Shown: positions 46,261 to 59,297, counted from the stretch's first letter. The stretch is DNA of 64,000 nucleotides from Byssochlamys sp. IMV 00236 (GCA_001931875.2 MSJH02000656.1:36268-100267); one strand, 5' to 3'. The notes: generated from the sequence alone by a model not told the origin. Program-made: numbers and translations.

Positions 46261-48389
46261 ATGCCGCTCGGTATATTAGAAGACACCAAAGTCGAGCACG
46301 TCCCGGGTGAGCTCTTTTCATTGCTCTTTTCGTTCTTTCCGCCTTTCTTATAGCAACGAGCTATATATTGACTAGGCCGACTAGGCACGTCTTATGTTTT
46401 GGACGACAATCGCAGGGGAACCGATGATGTCCCTATCAGATCCGGGCTGAAGTACGATCGCTCCGGCCCGGTGCCTGTCATCCTCGTACCTCAGCCAAGT
46501 GATGACCCTAACGATCCTTTAGTATGTGACTCTACATTATAAATGTCTTTTATTTCACTGTATAGGCCAGATTGACTTATTTTGTTGACTGCATCACAGA
46601 ATTGGCCACTATGGAAGCGGGATCTTATCCTCACAGTGCTCTCTTTCGTTTCAGTCCTCTGCACAGCAACTGGTCCCATAATGGCTGCATATGCGTTGAC
46701 GATAACATACTATTACGAAAGAAACCTTACGGCCGTCGCGATTCTTACAGGTTACCAGCTGTGCGGCGCAGGAGTGGCAGGAGTCTTAATTGTGCCCACA
46801 GCCCGAGTCTGGGGCAAGCGCCATCTTTATATACTAGGGAATATCCTCATGATTGCCAGCACGGCATGGGCAGGGGCAAGTGGTCACAATTATGAGAGTC
46901 TCCTATGGTCTCGTGTGATTCAGGGCGTGGCATTGGCTCCGTTCGAGGCTCTCGTGAACGCAAGCGTGGGCGACCTGTACTTTGTGCATGTAAGTTTTAG
47001 CCACTGGATATGGTACTGGATTCTTGCTGACAATGACAGGAACGTGGTAAAAGGATGGCTTTCTCCAATGTTGCTCTGTTCGGTGGCAGTTTCTTGACTC
47101 CAGTCGTTGCGGGTAAAATCGCTGCCACCATGAGTTGGCAATGGACTTTTTACTTCGTCGCCATCTTCACGGGAGCTGCGCTGCCATTGACATTCTTTCT
47201 CGTTCCTGAAACCGCTTTCAGACGTCCTGACTACTTAAATACGGACTTTCAAGGAGATGATGAGCGTTGTTGTGCTCAACCGCCTCTCGTTGACAGGAAT
47301 GACAGCACCAATAATCCATCGATGGATTACTCAGAGCCACTTGAATGCGAAGAGAAGGAAGCAAGGTCAGGTTCTGCTGAAAGATCGAGAGAAAAATTCA
47401 ACGGAGCAGAAAGAGTGGTACCGCCACGAGACTCGTACCTGAAGAGATTGAGGTTATTCAATGGACGGAAAACAGATGAGAATTTCTTCAAGCTTCTGCT
47501 GCGGCCTTTTCCTCTTTTCTTACATCCTGGCATCCTTTGGGTAGGTAACAATACATTTCAACTATGATGATCGCTAACAGATGATAGGCGTGTTTAATCC
47601 AGGGAGTTCTAATCGGATGGACGGTCTTTATTGGCGTGGTTCTTGCTGCTATCTTCATGGGGCCGCCGCTCTGGTTTGATTCTGTCAAGACGGGTTATCT
47701 ATACACCGGTGCTTTCATTGGGTCTATCATCGGCTTGGTACTGTCTGGTATGCTCTCCGATTCGATAAACAAAGTTATGATCAAACTCAATCGGGGGAAA
47801 TACGAACCAGAGTTCCGTCTCCTTCTTGTCTTCTTCCAGCTCCTGTTTGCCGGTACCGGATTGTATGGATTCGGTATCACCGCCAGCGACGTTGGGAAAT
47901 GGGGATGGCTGATTCCGGATGTGTTTCTCATGTTTGTGATCATTGGAATGGTCATGGGTGCTGTTGCCAGTGCTCTTTACATCGTCGACGCCCATCGTGA
48001 GTCTTCCCTCTGGTTCCGAAATCATGGGGATGGTTATTACCGGCCCAAGATGGCTAATTCGAACAGGTCAAATTGCCGTCGAGGCTTTCACCTGCCTACT
48101 GATTTTCAAAAACATGTTCAGTTTTGTCCTGACATTTTTCGCGTATGAGTGGCTAGTCAAGAATGGCGTCAAACCCGCCTTCTTGGCCATCGGCAGTATT
48201 CAGATTGTAGTCTGCCTGCTGAGCGTTCCGATGTGTAAGGAAACCCAACCCATTGTAACCTCTCTCCGCATTTTGCGTCTATTACACGTCACTGACGAAC
48301 CGACCGACTGTGAAATAGACATATTTGGAAAACGAAACCGATCGTTCTTCGCACGACATGACCTGTTGAAGATGTTACATCTTTGGTGA
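46261..48389 (+). CDS. MFS transporter, DHA1/Hol1-like
   Basis: Seven exons: 46261-46306, 46385-46521, 46600-46989, 47040-47540, 47588-47996, 48067-48234 and 48319-48389. All phases close, giving 573 residues with about 12 membrane segments in two halves. The N-terminus is hydrophilic (GTSYVLDDNRRG.., PNDPLNWPLWKRD), followed by TM1, the loop ARVWGKRHLYILGN after TM2, and the TM4-TM5 block RVIQGVALAPFEALVNASVGDLYFVHERGKRM. A long charged loop (about 235-310) separates the halves. This fits the fungal DHA1 drug:proton antiporter / Hol1-type families. Substrate unknown. Only about 23 residues follow the last intron, so the final exon model is the weakest part. Confidence 0.85.
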
Positions 48390-49479
48390 TTAACTAATTC
48401 TTGATACTTACGGTTACTTTGACAGATTTGAACGTCGAATGCAGGTCTGCGAATCATAGAATCTGGATTCGTCTAAAGCTTCTCGTTTCGCATATAATAC
48501 GTATTTCTTTCTCTGTGCACACGAATTCGGCCCTTACAGTGAATGCAATATGCAATCTAATAATGTCTTAGAAATATCTACGACTAAGAATACAGACGAG
48601 ATAATGCTTATGCTTACGCTTATGTGTAGTTACTTTCTACTGGGCTACCTAGATAAGTCACCCAGGGTACCTGAAGCACAGCGAACCAACTGGCGTCATA
48701 CTTTGCGAACCGAACAGTTTGATCCTCTCCAGCAACCAGTATGATTCGAGCAAGAAGGTTTGGCAACTGTGCCGTCTTGAAGTCAATTCAAGGTCATGGG
48801 AACTCGTCGACGGATTTGGATCTTTGATGGATACAGGTTGCCGTTTCGATGGATCTTCGTGTGCTCTGTAGAGATTCTTTCAAAAGGTTCTTGGAAGGTA
48901 GAGCGGCCCCTTCATGACACTATCTATCGTATCCTTTTGGTTCATGCAACGCTGGACGATAGCGAGCTCCATCGATGTCTGCCGCGCTCCCCGCATTCAG
49001 GGAATCTTGCACGGCCAAAAGGTGATCAGAATAAAGTTATCAGCAGGCTGCGTGGGTTCTGGTGCAAAGTCCGGGTTGGAATGTGAGGCCCATCAGTCTG
49101 GATTCAAGGTCTAGATCGCCGATCGGGTCCAAGCGAATCATGACATCAAGGAGAGCAGCAGAAACGCCACGATGAATTTAGTATGGTATAGACTAGATAG
49201 ACTAGTATAGTATCTGGGACTTGAACTTGGCTCTCTCTAGCGTTCCATCGCAGGCTGGCCTCCGCCGACGTCACTTGACGACACGGCGATGCTGAGCGAA
49301 GCTTCCGACCATCCAGTTGTAACCAACGGAACGTCCCTCACGTCTCTTTCCGCCCAGTCCCGTCTCCTTGTTCGACCTCTTTTTCTTTTTCTTTTTCTTA
49401 TCTCTTTCGCATCTTCCCGGATCATGTCTGCGACTGTCGTGGTGCTTCATCGAGCGCATCGCATATCCCCTCCTCCAAC
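48390..49479. other. 1.1 kb intergenic, no gene seen
   Basis: This holds the MFS 3' UTR and the eis1 promoter. Several CTAGTATA-type short repeats lie near 49180-49212, and a TTTTTC-type pyrimidine tract lies at about 49378-49400, just before eis1. Confidence 0.5.
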
Positions 49480-52212
49480 ATGGCGACCGTACATGAAGCA
49501 AGACCTGGTGATCCCAGGCTCTCAGATCATGGTGAGTGTGTGACTTGTAGAAAGCCTCGTATGACGGCTGGCCTCAGCTAACTTGATATCACGTCAGCTG
49601 CAACCGCTGCGCTGTACGTGACACATCCTGAACGAAAGGTGTCGATTCGCAGCAGACGTCAATCAGAGGTGGAGACCCTTGGTGAGTGCGCTTCAACAGT
49701 CGCTAACTACATCCTTCCATGTCGCAGAGTTAGGCATCCAGATTCTAACGATTATGGTGAATATTAGGTGCTATGGATCCCTCTATAAGCCCCCCAGGAG
49801 GCCTGACCCTGGCTTCAGCCAGCGCAGCCGCCAGTCTTGCTCATGCGAACCGCAGACCACTCGAGATTTGGAGACCAGGAAAGCTGCCAGCCGCAGAGAA
49901 GGCGGCGTACCATGCGAGGGACTACCGTATCGAGATACCCGAACCGCAGCCACGAGCGGACAGGCTAAGCGTGGAGGGACTCAAAAACGCAGCAGTGTTA
50001 GCTGCGAGAGACAGCAGAGCACTCACCTCTTCCACCCCTCCTCCTCCAAACCAAAAGTATCAGTATCTCGCTGAGGAACGCGTCGTTATGAGCGGTGGTC
50101 GGGTCAGGGAAGACAAGGTGATCCCTTCAGATGAGAAAGGCGCCCTCCTCGCTGCCACAGGGGCCTTGAGGAACACTAGAAGAAGGGCAGAGTCTGCTCC
50201 CACAGAACCTGCGGTACACCCTGAAGCTGGCTATGCGCTCTCTGCTGCTACGATATCACACCATGCCCCACGACCAAGTGAGGACTACCTGGAAGAGCTT
50301 GAGGAGCCAATCCAGGCTAGCCGGATACACAACATAGCAAAGACGAATGCCCAGCTTTACACCTCGAACCCGCCAGTCGATGTGGAAACCGAGGAGCAAA
50401 TTCGGAAGGACACATTAAGGGCGGCAGCCATCTCGATGGCACAGGAAATGTACACCAGAGCTCAGAAAGGGGCGCAAGAGGACGAAGGCGCGACCCTCGA
50501 AGCAGTCCAGGGCGCTCAAAGAGGTCATTCCAGGCTAGGCAAACGAACTTCGTTGCCAGGGACTGACGAGTCAGCTACTGCCCGGGCCGTTAACCTGCAG
50601 CTAGCGGCTCAAAAGCTCGCGTCGGAGAAGCTTGCCAGAATGCAGAGTCAGAATGAGTACGAAATATACTACGGGACCGCGCAGCCGCCGCGCGCGCGTC
50701 GCTCTGTCACAGGTCGACTGAGGCGGAGAACATCAAGTGAAACCGATACATCCAGACTCGACATGGAGCGTTCCATCCGGATAAGAAATCAGATGTCGAC
50801 CCTGCAGACTCAACTTCACGAAGTGGACGAGAAAAGGCGAAGAGATCGTGAGGATCTGATGGAGATCGCTATGAGAAACGCCCGTGCTGCAATTCAAGAT
50901 ATCGACGACAGAGTCTATGCGGAGACTGGAAAGCCATCTCCAGCCATGCAACGAGAATGGGAAGAGAAGGCGCAGGAGCGTGCAAAGCGTAGTCTCGAGG
51001 CCGAGTCTCGTCTGGATATGCGTGGGAAAGTAGAGATTGGCGAACGACAATACGTGGATGCCATTGACGTAGAGGCGGTTGCATTGTCGCGGATCCGCCC
51101 TACACTCGATGAAATTGATCAGCGTGCGGAGGAACGGAAAGCTCGAGAAATCGAACGACGCCTAGATGAAGAGGAGAGGAAGAGACTCGAGGCGATTGAG
51201 CGCGAAAGAGAAGCTGACTTGAAGGCAGCAATGAAGGCACAAAAAGGTATTCGCGACCTTTGATAATATCTGGCAGAGCGGCTGACAAACTGACTGTTGA
51301 ACAGCGGCGAGCAAAAAAGAAACGAAAGAGCGTAAGGCTGCTGCTGCTGAGCAGGAGATGTTAGACAAGGACGATGAATGGAAGATCTTCCGAAGAATGT
51401 CCAAGAGAGCCAAGGGCAGAGAGCCTGCTGCCGCCAACGAGGGTCCTACTTCAGGAGCTCAGGAAGCCCAGCAAGCCCAGGAAGCCGTTGCCGAGCAGAG
51501 GGCCCCGGAAGATGAATCTGGTACCGCAACAGGCGCCGCAGAGCAGGTCAGCCCTACTTCAACGTCTCCGAAAGGAGAATCTAGGCTCAAACATTGGTTC
51601 AGATCGACATTCGGCGCCCGGAGTTCGAAGCAAGCCGCCGAATCGCAGGAGACATCGAAGCCTGAGGAGGAGAGCACATCGAGTTTCGTCGGAGGCGCTG
51701 CCCTGACTGGTGCAACCAGAGACGATGCACGAGGAGCTGCACTTAGCTCCCATCCAGTCACAGAAGAAGAGCAGCCAAATGCTAACGGATATCATAATGA
51801 CCAGGACGCCGGTGAAGGTGAAGTCGGGCAGTCTAGCGGTGCCTTACGTCAATGGAGCACATCTACTGGGCCATCAGAAAAGGACATGCGGCAGTCAAAT
51901 GGACATTCTACGAGAAACGGAGAATCCAGGCGGTCTCGCCTGAAGACCAACTTCAAGGATATGATGAGGCGGCCCGAGAGTCGCAACGGATCTGCCCTGT
52001 CGCCTCCACAAAGCCCAACAACGCCAGGATTCGAGTCGACAGGTGCTGATACCAGCAGACCAGATCCTGTTCGAGCTGACACGGCAGAGCGTAACGAGTT
52101 ACAGGATGCCTTCCGAGAAGAGACACTTCCTGCGCCCCCGCCTCTGCGCACTGTGGTTGGACGGACAAGCAGCAGCTCCAACCGAGACTCGAGATTCTTG
52201 GAGGACCTGTGA
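49480..52212 (+). CDS. eis1: eisosome protein 1
   Basis: Four exons: 49480-49531, 49598-49681, 49768-51246 and 51305-52212, phases consistent, 840 residues. The N-terminus, MATVHEARPGDPRLSDHAA then TAALYVTHPERK, and the block SISPPGGLTLASASAAASLAHAN match the fungal Eis1 family. So does the central Eisosome1 region EEPIQASRIHNIAKTNAQL (about 222-240), followed by the conserved IRKDTLRAAAISMAQEMY. Residues about 385-560 are highly charged coiled coil. The C-terminal third is Ser/Pro/Glu-rich and disordered, with an isolated basic patch (RLKHWFRSTFG). Eis1 is a peripheral component of eisosomes, the furrow-like plasma-membrane domains organised by Pil1/Lsp1. Two short exons precede the ATG at 49773; I include them because they restore the family N-terminus. 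Confidence 0.88.
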
Positions 52213-53224
52213 CTATGTATTGGAATCTTCTCTGTTTCCGTCGCTGTTGCAGTAACTGTTTTGTGGTACGATTTGATGTCTTGTTTTCATATCCCCGCAT
52301 TTCTGGGCGCTACCTTCTCACGTTACAGGATATTCCTACCTGAGGCATAAACAGTGCTTCTGGACATCATCAATCAGGATATCATAGAGGGCAGTGATCA
52401 AGAACGATGTATTATAAGCTCAAGTCCCTCTTTGGTTACCTCCATCATACCTCGATATTCCTCATTGAGCTTCATTCCGGGTTCCTTTTTACTGTTATGA
52501 TTCCTTTTCTTCTCGGTGGCTTGTAAGGTTTCACATCATGATATCATGTTCGGCTTTCTGTACTGTTATCATTATCATTATGCCTGCTGGATGATGCTGT
52601 TATCCCCCCCTCTTGACTTTGTTTACTTTTATCAACCCGGGAGACACATTCTCCTGTAATATCATGACTAGTCAATGCAATATCTGATTTTATATTGATG
52701 AGTTGGATTCACTTGGGTCTTGTAAATCCCATACAAAGGATCCGCTTCTATTCCTTCTACAACATATCTGTAGCTCCCGTTCTCACAAGCCATATATATC
52801 CACATCTGCCTCAGTAGCAGTTCCTTCCCGCTTCCTTTAAAACTTAGGTTTTGATGGCCTAATTGCAACCATTCGATTCTTTGTGGATGCTTTTTACTCT
52901 CTAGATAATACTACTTTTTCTTTCACATACTACTTGACTTGACCTCTCGGGACCTTTATACAGCGACGTCAATTAGAACCGGTTTGCTTCTATTCTGGAA
53001 GGAAAACTACTCTTAAAAACAATAGTTTCATTACCACTCGTTTCACTCCCGCTGCGCTATCCAGCAATTCCACCATGACAACATGACTCAAACAACAAAT
53101 AGAGAGCAAAGATACTAATATTCCATTTCCATGACATTAGAATCGCGTACATAATCACAAAGAAAGAACATCCTCCTCTTACCACCACACTCTCACGCTC
53201 CCAACTCCATCTCATTCGAACCCT
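52213..53224. other. 1.0 kb intergenic between convergent genes
   Basis: This holds facing 3' UTRs of eis1 (plus) and the small secreted protein gene (minus). AT-leaning; I see no gene. Confidence 0.5.
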
Positions 53225-53642
53225 TCACTGAGTAATCTGGAACTTCCCCGAAAACCCAGCCTTATCCCCATTACCAGGCTCCATTGGTATGAGTGCAATC
53301 TGGTATCCATTCCCAACATACCCCTGGTTCAAAGAGACAGCGTAAGAATCAAGAGTAGTGTCAACATGACTGGCTAGCCGGCGGGCAAAATTCGTGGAAT
53401 TGTTAACGAGAGAAATTCCAATTGGGTTCGGGTCTTCTGCGTTGTGCGTCCATCTGATCACTAAGCCTCCAGAGAGAGAGACGACGTCGCCTGCTTTCGG
53501 GGATGTGATGGTGAGGCCTGGATGATGAGAGGAGTTAGTGCTTTGTGAGACTGGATGATGATATAGAAGATGGTTATTTGGGGTTCTCACCCTGTACTAG
53601 AGCGGTTAGGCCGACGAAGGTGAGTCCGAAGATGGGACGCAT
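53225..53642 (-). CDS. small secreted Kre9/Knh1-like protein
   Basis: Two exons on minus, 53642-53591 and 53517-53225, give 114 residues in phase. Residues 1-17 form a signal peptide (MRPIFGLTFVGLTALVQG). The mature part starts LTITSPKAGDVVSLSGGLVIRW, the opening of the Ig-like Kre9/Knh1 N-terminal domain (also the N-terminal part of many Ser/Thr-rich GPI wall proteins). It continues through SLVNNSTNFARRLASHVDT to FSGKFQITQ. It lacks the Ser/Thr-rich stalk and GPI signal of larger relatives, so it is a free secreted single-domain protein. One sequon (NNST) is present. A wall or secreted effector-like role is possible but unproven. Confidence 0.8.
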
Positions 53643-55034
53643 GGTGTGTTTGGTCTCTTGGGTTCTTGTATAGCTGAGAGAGAGAGAAGGATTAAATTGA
53701 TTTTGAAGTTGCTAAGTACTGGCTTCTTAAAGTTAAAGTCCCGCTGGCTCTCACGAGAATTAAGTTAACATTATATTTATATATATTATTCCAAGCACCT
53801 AGATTACACAGTCTCACCATTGGAAAACACGTACCTGCTTATTCCCGAGCCGTGTACGACACCAACTCGCTTTGTGGCATCTGACCAACAATACCAGTAC
53901 AGATATTATAATAATAGAGCAATAGTCTTAGCCGCAGACTATATATATACATCAAGGTACTTGGGACTGAGACATGGCCTATCAGATGCTTCAGATCCGG
54001 CAACGGCCCGACAAAAAGAAACGAGTAACGAGCATGAGACATTTAGGCAAGCCATAATAGGCAAGCTACCAATGATCTAAAAACACTCTTCCCGGTGCAA
54101 ATAATTATTGAAGAAGTACTGGCTCTGTATAACTTTGTCTCATGACGGCCACGTGTTCGACCCGGGCTTGCTTATTCTATACAAAGAAATGGCAGCATGC
54201 TATTTATGCAGGGCTCAGGATTTTGATTCGTAAAATTGCCCCTTTTATGACTCGCGATGTGTCTTATTTGACATGTTACTTGCTGGTAGAGTGAATCTTA
54301 GACATTTCTATGCCTTTTGCTAATATAGGCATTAGCCTAAACTTGCTGCTTTCGAACCATCGGAAGGATGTATAACTGGGCTATTAATTCCCAAACAGTG
54401 GCAAGTACTATCCGGACACGCTCCTCGTCAACGGTAGAGCTACAAGTATACTACACAGGGAGGTATCCATATTCACAGGGACCAAGAGTTGTATGTATAT
54501 CGCAATGGGGCATTTTCGCAAGAAGAACGACACTTCTATCTGAGCGTTGAATATCATCATTGGAATTACTCAATCGATTCTGGAATTCTGTTACCGTAGT
54601 TTATTAATATGCTATCTTTGACAAGCAATTTTGGCTGGCAATCCCAATGTAGGAAATGAGACTCGCCAGGACCATCTAACCGTATGGCGAATATGCCTAC
54701 TTTACTTACCTACCGCCGACTCGGAGAATGTATTCGGACATACAAACCACCCCCACATTGCATGTACATACATACATACCATTAACCTACTCATCCTTAT
54801 TCAGTCAAGAGTTTCTGTGCTGGCTTATTTGCCCTAATCACGGAACGCGATTAATACCTCCTGGTTGATCTATATCCATCTTATGTGCGAAAACCGGAGG
54901 ATTAAACGGCGAATTCCGATTACCGCAACTCCCAATCATATTCACCACATGGCCATTATATACTCGTTCAGAGCACGCATGCAATCAACCAACTAGAAGG
55001 ATCCTCTTTTGTTTACAAAAACATTATTTCAATC
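53643..55034. other. 1.4 kb intergenic, no gene seen
   Basis: AT-rich DNA upstream of two divergent genes. It includes TATATA stretches (about 53770-53785 and 53940-53950) and a CATACATAC repeat (about 54763-54778). No coding signal. Confidence 0.5.
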
Positions 55035-55931
55035 ATGCATTACCACCATTTCATCAAATCTCGATTCCATCCTACGACCTTGCGAACTCTAGTGCAACCC
55101 TGCAAGGCCCAAATGTCAACAAAAACAACCACCGTCACGCCAGGCTCCTCTGCGCATGACTGGTCCGCAACGCAGTATCTCAAATTCGCAGCCCAGCGCA
55201 ACCGCCCAGTCAGGGATCTGATCGCTCAAATCCCACTGTCATCGCCCAGAAAGATCGTCGATCTTGGCTGTGGTCCTGGGAACTCCACCCAGGCGCTGAT
55301 AGAGCGGTTTCCCTCAGCTCAGATCCACGGGTTGGATAATTCCCCAGACATGCTATCTAAGGCACGGGCCAATGTGCCTCATATCGACTTTTCGTCGGCA
55401 GACTTGAATACCTGGACGCCTGGTCCGGATGATGAGCTTCTCTTCTCCAATGCGGTCTTTCACTGGCTTCCTGACAGCGTCGGCCATATGGCGCGAATGC
55501 TGAATGCGGCGCGTCCTGGCGCGGTGCTAGCAGTGCAAGTGCCTGATAATTATCTCGAGCCGTCGCATGTCGCGATGCGCGAGACAGCCGCAGCCGGTCC
55601 ATGGAAGGAGATTCTGGAGCCCTTGAAGCCAGCTTTGGATCCGATGCCGAGTCCAAGAGAGATATATAACAGACTACATGCGATTTGTACCCCTGGTGGC
55701 TTGGATGTGTGGCATACGTTCTATTCTCATGTTCTGGATGGTCCGGAGCAGATCGTTGAGTGGGTAAAGGGCAGTGGATTGAGGCCGTTTATTGATCCGT
55801 TAGAGAAGGGGCTGAGAGAGGAGTTCCTCCAGAAATACACGGAGAGGATTGCAGAGGTCTATCCGAGACTAGAGGATGGCAAGGTGTTGTTGAGATATCC
55901 TAGGTTGTTTATTATTGCTCAGCGCAAGTGA
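55035..55931 (+). CDS. trans-aconitate 2-methyltransferase-like SAM methyltransferase
   Basis: A single exon of 298 residues with a class I SAM-methyltransferase fold. Motif I is VDLGCGPGNST (about 75-85), followed by the acidic residue in GLDNSPDML that binds the SAM ribose. SSADLNTW is the adenine-side motif, and FSNAVFHWLPD is post-motif IV. This full set, with the C-terminal VWHTFYSHVLDGPEQIVEWVKGSGLRPF block, matches Tam-type trans-aconitate methyltransferases, which esterify trans-aconitate, an inhibitor of the TCA cycle. The N-terminal 26 residues are basic, Ser/Thr-rich and lack acidic residues, like a mitochondrial presequence. An in-frame ATG at residue 27 could make a cytosolic form. 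Confidence 0.88.
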   Translation: MHYHHFIKSRFHPTTLRTLVQPCKAQMSTKTTTVTPGSSAHDWSATQYLKFAAQRNRPVRDLIAQIPLSSPRKIVDLGCGPGNSTQALIERFPSAQIHGLDNSPDMLSKARANVPHIDFSSADLNTWTPGPDDELLFSNAVFHWLPDSVGHMARMLNAARPGAVLAVQVPDNYLEPSHVAMRETAAAGPWKEILEPLKPALDPMPSPREIYNRLHAICTPGGLDVWHTFYSHVLDGPEQIVEWVKGSGLRPFIDPLEKGLREEFLQKYTERIAEVYPRLEDGKVLLRYPRLFIIAQRK

Positions 55932-56082
55932 TGTCTCTCCTTTGTTTGTGATATTCCTAGACTTCAAATTCAATTTCGGTTATGAAGAGCTGTCATATTC
56001 TATATGGTTTATAGTTTTCTATCTATCGCCGTGTATAGCAGCAAACGATCTAGTTTCGTCTAGAAAGATCATTATCTCGTTT

Positions 56083-57516
56083 CTAAAAAGGCTGGCTTGA
56101 GATGGCAACATTATGTCCCTCAATCTCGGGGAATTGCACCAGATCCTTATCACTCTTCTTCGCTTCCATCCAGGCACCCAAAGCAGTGAGAACCTTGGCT
56201 ACATTCTCTTCCTTGCTGAGGTCAATCGGCTGCAGGTCCTGTCCGATCTGCTTGATATGGACACCGGATGTAGCACCCGTGAGGCCAAAGTCTCCCATGT
56301 CCAACTTCTGGATCATGGCACCCTTGAGCTGTCCGGAGAGGATATGAGCACAGAAATAGGGTTCCTGGCAGAGAGCACGGCCAATGCCGACACCGTCGCA
56401 TGTTTCCAGGGCTTTGATCATGCCTTCGACGGTCTTCAGACCGCCAGTCACGTAGCTCTTGGTCTTGGAGAGTTCCGGCACGATGAGCTTGGCCCATTCC
56501 AGGTAGAACTATCAGACATTATTAGCCACTCCGAACTGACCATAACAAGGGCTAAACTCCCAGCACAGAGAGGAATATATTTAAGAAAAGACAAAACTCA
56601 CCGCTTCACGATCCAACGTCGACGGCCTCTTAGCACCCATGAGCGGGAAGTTCTCATACGTGCCACCAGACAACTCGACAAAATCAAACTTATGCTCCTC
56701 CAAAGCACGACAGAGCTCCCTCGCCTCATCTGGCTGGAATCCCTTCTCCTGAAACTCGACACTGTTGATCTTGATACCCACAATGAAATCCTTGCTCACG
56801 CGTCTCGCAATCTCATCGCGCACCTCCAGGACCAGACGCATGCGATTCTGCAAGTTTCCACCGTACTTATCCGTCCGCAGATTTGTACTCGGGGACAGGA
56901 ACTGACTGAGTAGATAGCCATGCGCACCGTGCAGCTGCATGCCATCAAAGCCAGCCTTTTCGAGATACTCAGCCGCGTGAGCGAACCCGTCGATGATGGC
57001 AGCGATATCTTCCTCCGTCGCAGCGCGCGGCTTGCCAAAGGACATGCCAAAAGTGCCCTCCTTCACGGGGATATCGCTAGCACTGATCGGGTTCGGCTGC
57101 AGCTCCTTTGCGGTCTGACGACCAGGATGACCGACCTGCGCAATGAGCAGAGATCCATTCGCCTTCGCCACAGACGCCATCTCAGAGAACCGCTCGAACC
57201 GCTCCCCGGAAAACGGAGCATTGCGCGGAATGACCATATTGCCCGCTGTCTCCAGATGGGCCGGATCGATCATGACGTTTCCCGTCAGGCTGAGTCCGAT
57301 CTGGCCCTCGCCCCAGCGCCGGTAGACATTGATCAGGGCCTTGGTGGGGATACCGCGGGATTCGACATCGTCGAAGGAGAAAGAGGCCAGACGCTCACTC
57401 ATGGCTCCTTTTAGGAATCGGTTTGGCGCCGTACGCCCCGAGAAGGCGAAGGTGAGAGGCTTGCCCAGGAGACTGGGGTCGACGTCGGCGCATTCGAAGC
57501 GTGGTGTAGAAGACAT
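56083..57516 (-). CDS. NADH:flavin oxidoreductase, Old Yellow Enzyme family
   Basis: Two exons on minus, 57516-56602 and 56508-56083, join in phase 0 to give 446 residues. The protein is an FMN-binding TIM barrel: APNRFLKGAM near residue 30, QVGHPGR around 130, and HGAHGYLLSQFLSP (about 192-205) with the substrate-binding His. NLRTDKYGGNLQNRMRL then contains the conserved Arg and the YGG motif. The second exon continues with VTGGLKTVEGM and CDGVGIGRALCQEP, the phosphate-binding end of the barrel. These enzymes reduce activated alkenes or act as NADH oxidases. This one belongs to the larger NADH:flavin oxidoreductase group rather than to yeast OYE1-like proteins. Substrate unknown. Confidence 0.9.
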
Positions 57517-59297
57517 GATTGAGATCTATCTTTATCGAAATCTCTCTCTCACGAATAATGTCGAATCCACGATCTTCCTCTAAGGAGTTCTCCTTTTTGG
57601 TCGAATCAGTTAGGATCCTTCGACAAATAATAACAGGTTCAAATAGAGAAAACTAACAAACCAACAAACAAAGCAGGAATATGATAATATAAACCAGATA
57701 TACAAAAGAAATATCAAGCAATGCCACAATAATAGATAAGATAGTTTTATTACTTCCAACCCAGCTATTTAATTATTAGCGTATAACCTAGTTAGTTACT
57801 TGAAACACAATAGTTTTACAACAATGCTGACAAAACAACGTTTATCTAACCATTAGAAATCAAAAAGAAGCAGGTTAGTTATCTAAAAAGGATTGGTACA
57901 GATTGAGAAAAACTACTCCATAGCAGCTAACTAGCTAGCTCAATATTAACGGGCTAACTTATGAAACACAGTCAAAAATCTGATTTGTAAGCCGGGTGTC
58001 TTCATTTTTTTTTGGTCCGATTTTCTTTTTTTGCCTCTCCCAACTTAGACCTTGGAACGTTATTATGCCAAGGCTACGCTACAATTTTACCCACAGTAAT
58101 TATTATTTGAATCAATGATGGAACAAAAATAATCTCGGGAGAGAAGGGGAGGCCGTAAATGCCGAGAATCTATGGGAACGGTGGAACCAGTCTAATTCCG
58201 GCTTCGGTTTGGTACCAAGTAGCGGGGGTACCACTATATGGTACAATAATAATGCATAAGAGAGGAGATAAATTGGCATAATGTGCTTTAGACCCCGTTT
58301 AGACTTCAAGATGCGCTTTTTCCTGTATTTAGATTGTGGTATATAACTAGTTCACTAGAGCACTTGACGCAACTTTCCAGTTTGGCCTCCCCGGATCTGA
58401 CGTGTTCTAATGAAAATATATAGCAAGCTACTTACATCTGCCCAGCACTTTCCAAATTGAAATTGACAGATTTATCTCTTTGCGTCGTGGTGGGACAAAC
58501 CGTGAGAGCCATACCTGGAAGTGTATATTGCAATGCAGCGGTTATTAAACTTACTCGAAGATATAAAAGAAATATATTTTCTCCACGGAACTCTAGATGC
58601 TCTGGTCATTGAAAAATAATCTAATACATTATCTCAACAGAAAAAGATGTTAACTTAGCTACAAGCTTAAGCCGTGAGGTAATATAGTTTCTCGGAAAAC
58701 TCCTATGGATATTGTTGCGGTATCTGATGCGCCCAAGGAAGTGCAATAAGTTCAAGTCCCTGCTCAATGGACCACTCCATACCATGAATAAATATGAATT
58801 GCATACCGAAATAATGAGATTAACATATCATATTCTGTGATGCGTTATTTGCCTTCCTGTATATAATCAGGGACTAGCTAACTAATGGCACCCTGTCGTA
58901 TTCTGTACAATTTTCATATGCTCGTAAAACAGGAGCATAAACAAGCCAGGTCCCTGGTGGGAAATAAATACATAAAAAAAAACATAGGAAGAAGAACCAG
59001 AAAAGAAAAACTCCACAAGAAAAGCAGGGTACAGCAGGACATATGCGATCGTGTTAATAATAATCACAGATACCTCCATCGCTTGCACGAAGCTTAAAAT
59101 AACCGAGGAAAAAAGCAGTGTCCCATATCGCTACATATACCGATCTCCAATTGCGCCCAAATGCACAGCACAATATTAACATTATAGAAAGAAAACCGTC
59201 ATGGAAAATATTCCGCAGGGGTAAAAAGAGTAACACATGAAGAAGAAAGAAAAAAAAGGAGTCGATCCGGACCGAAACTGGAATGTTGTCGGGAAAT
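57517..59297. other. 1.8 kb AT-rich intergenic
   Basis: This lies upstream of the flavin oxidoreductase and downstream of the phosphatase. It is AT-rich with many short A- and T-runs and a few GGTACC-type palindromes (about 58210-58245). I see no gene. Confidence 0.5.

Noticed and set aside
49215..49230. Second tRNA B-box-like sequence (GTTCAAGTCCC on minus)
   Set aside because: Flanking sequence does not fold into a cloverleaf.
54155..54163. GTTCGACCC, a third B-box-like sequence
   Set aside because: No complementary stem sequence around it.
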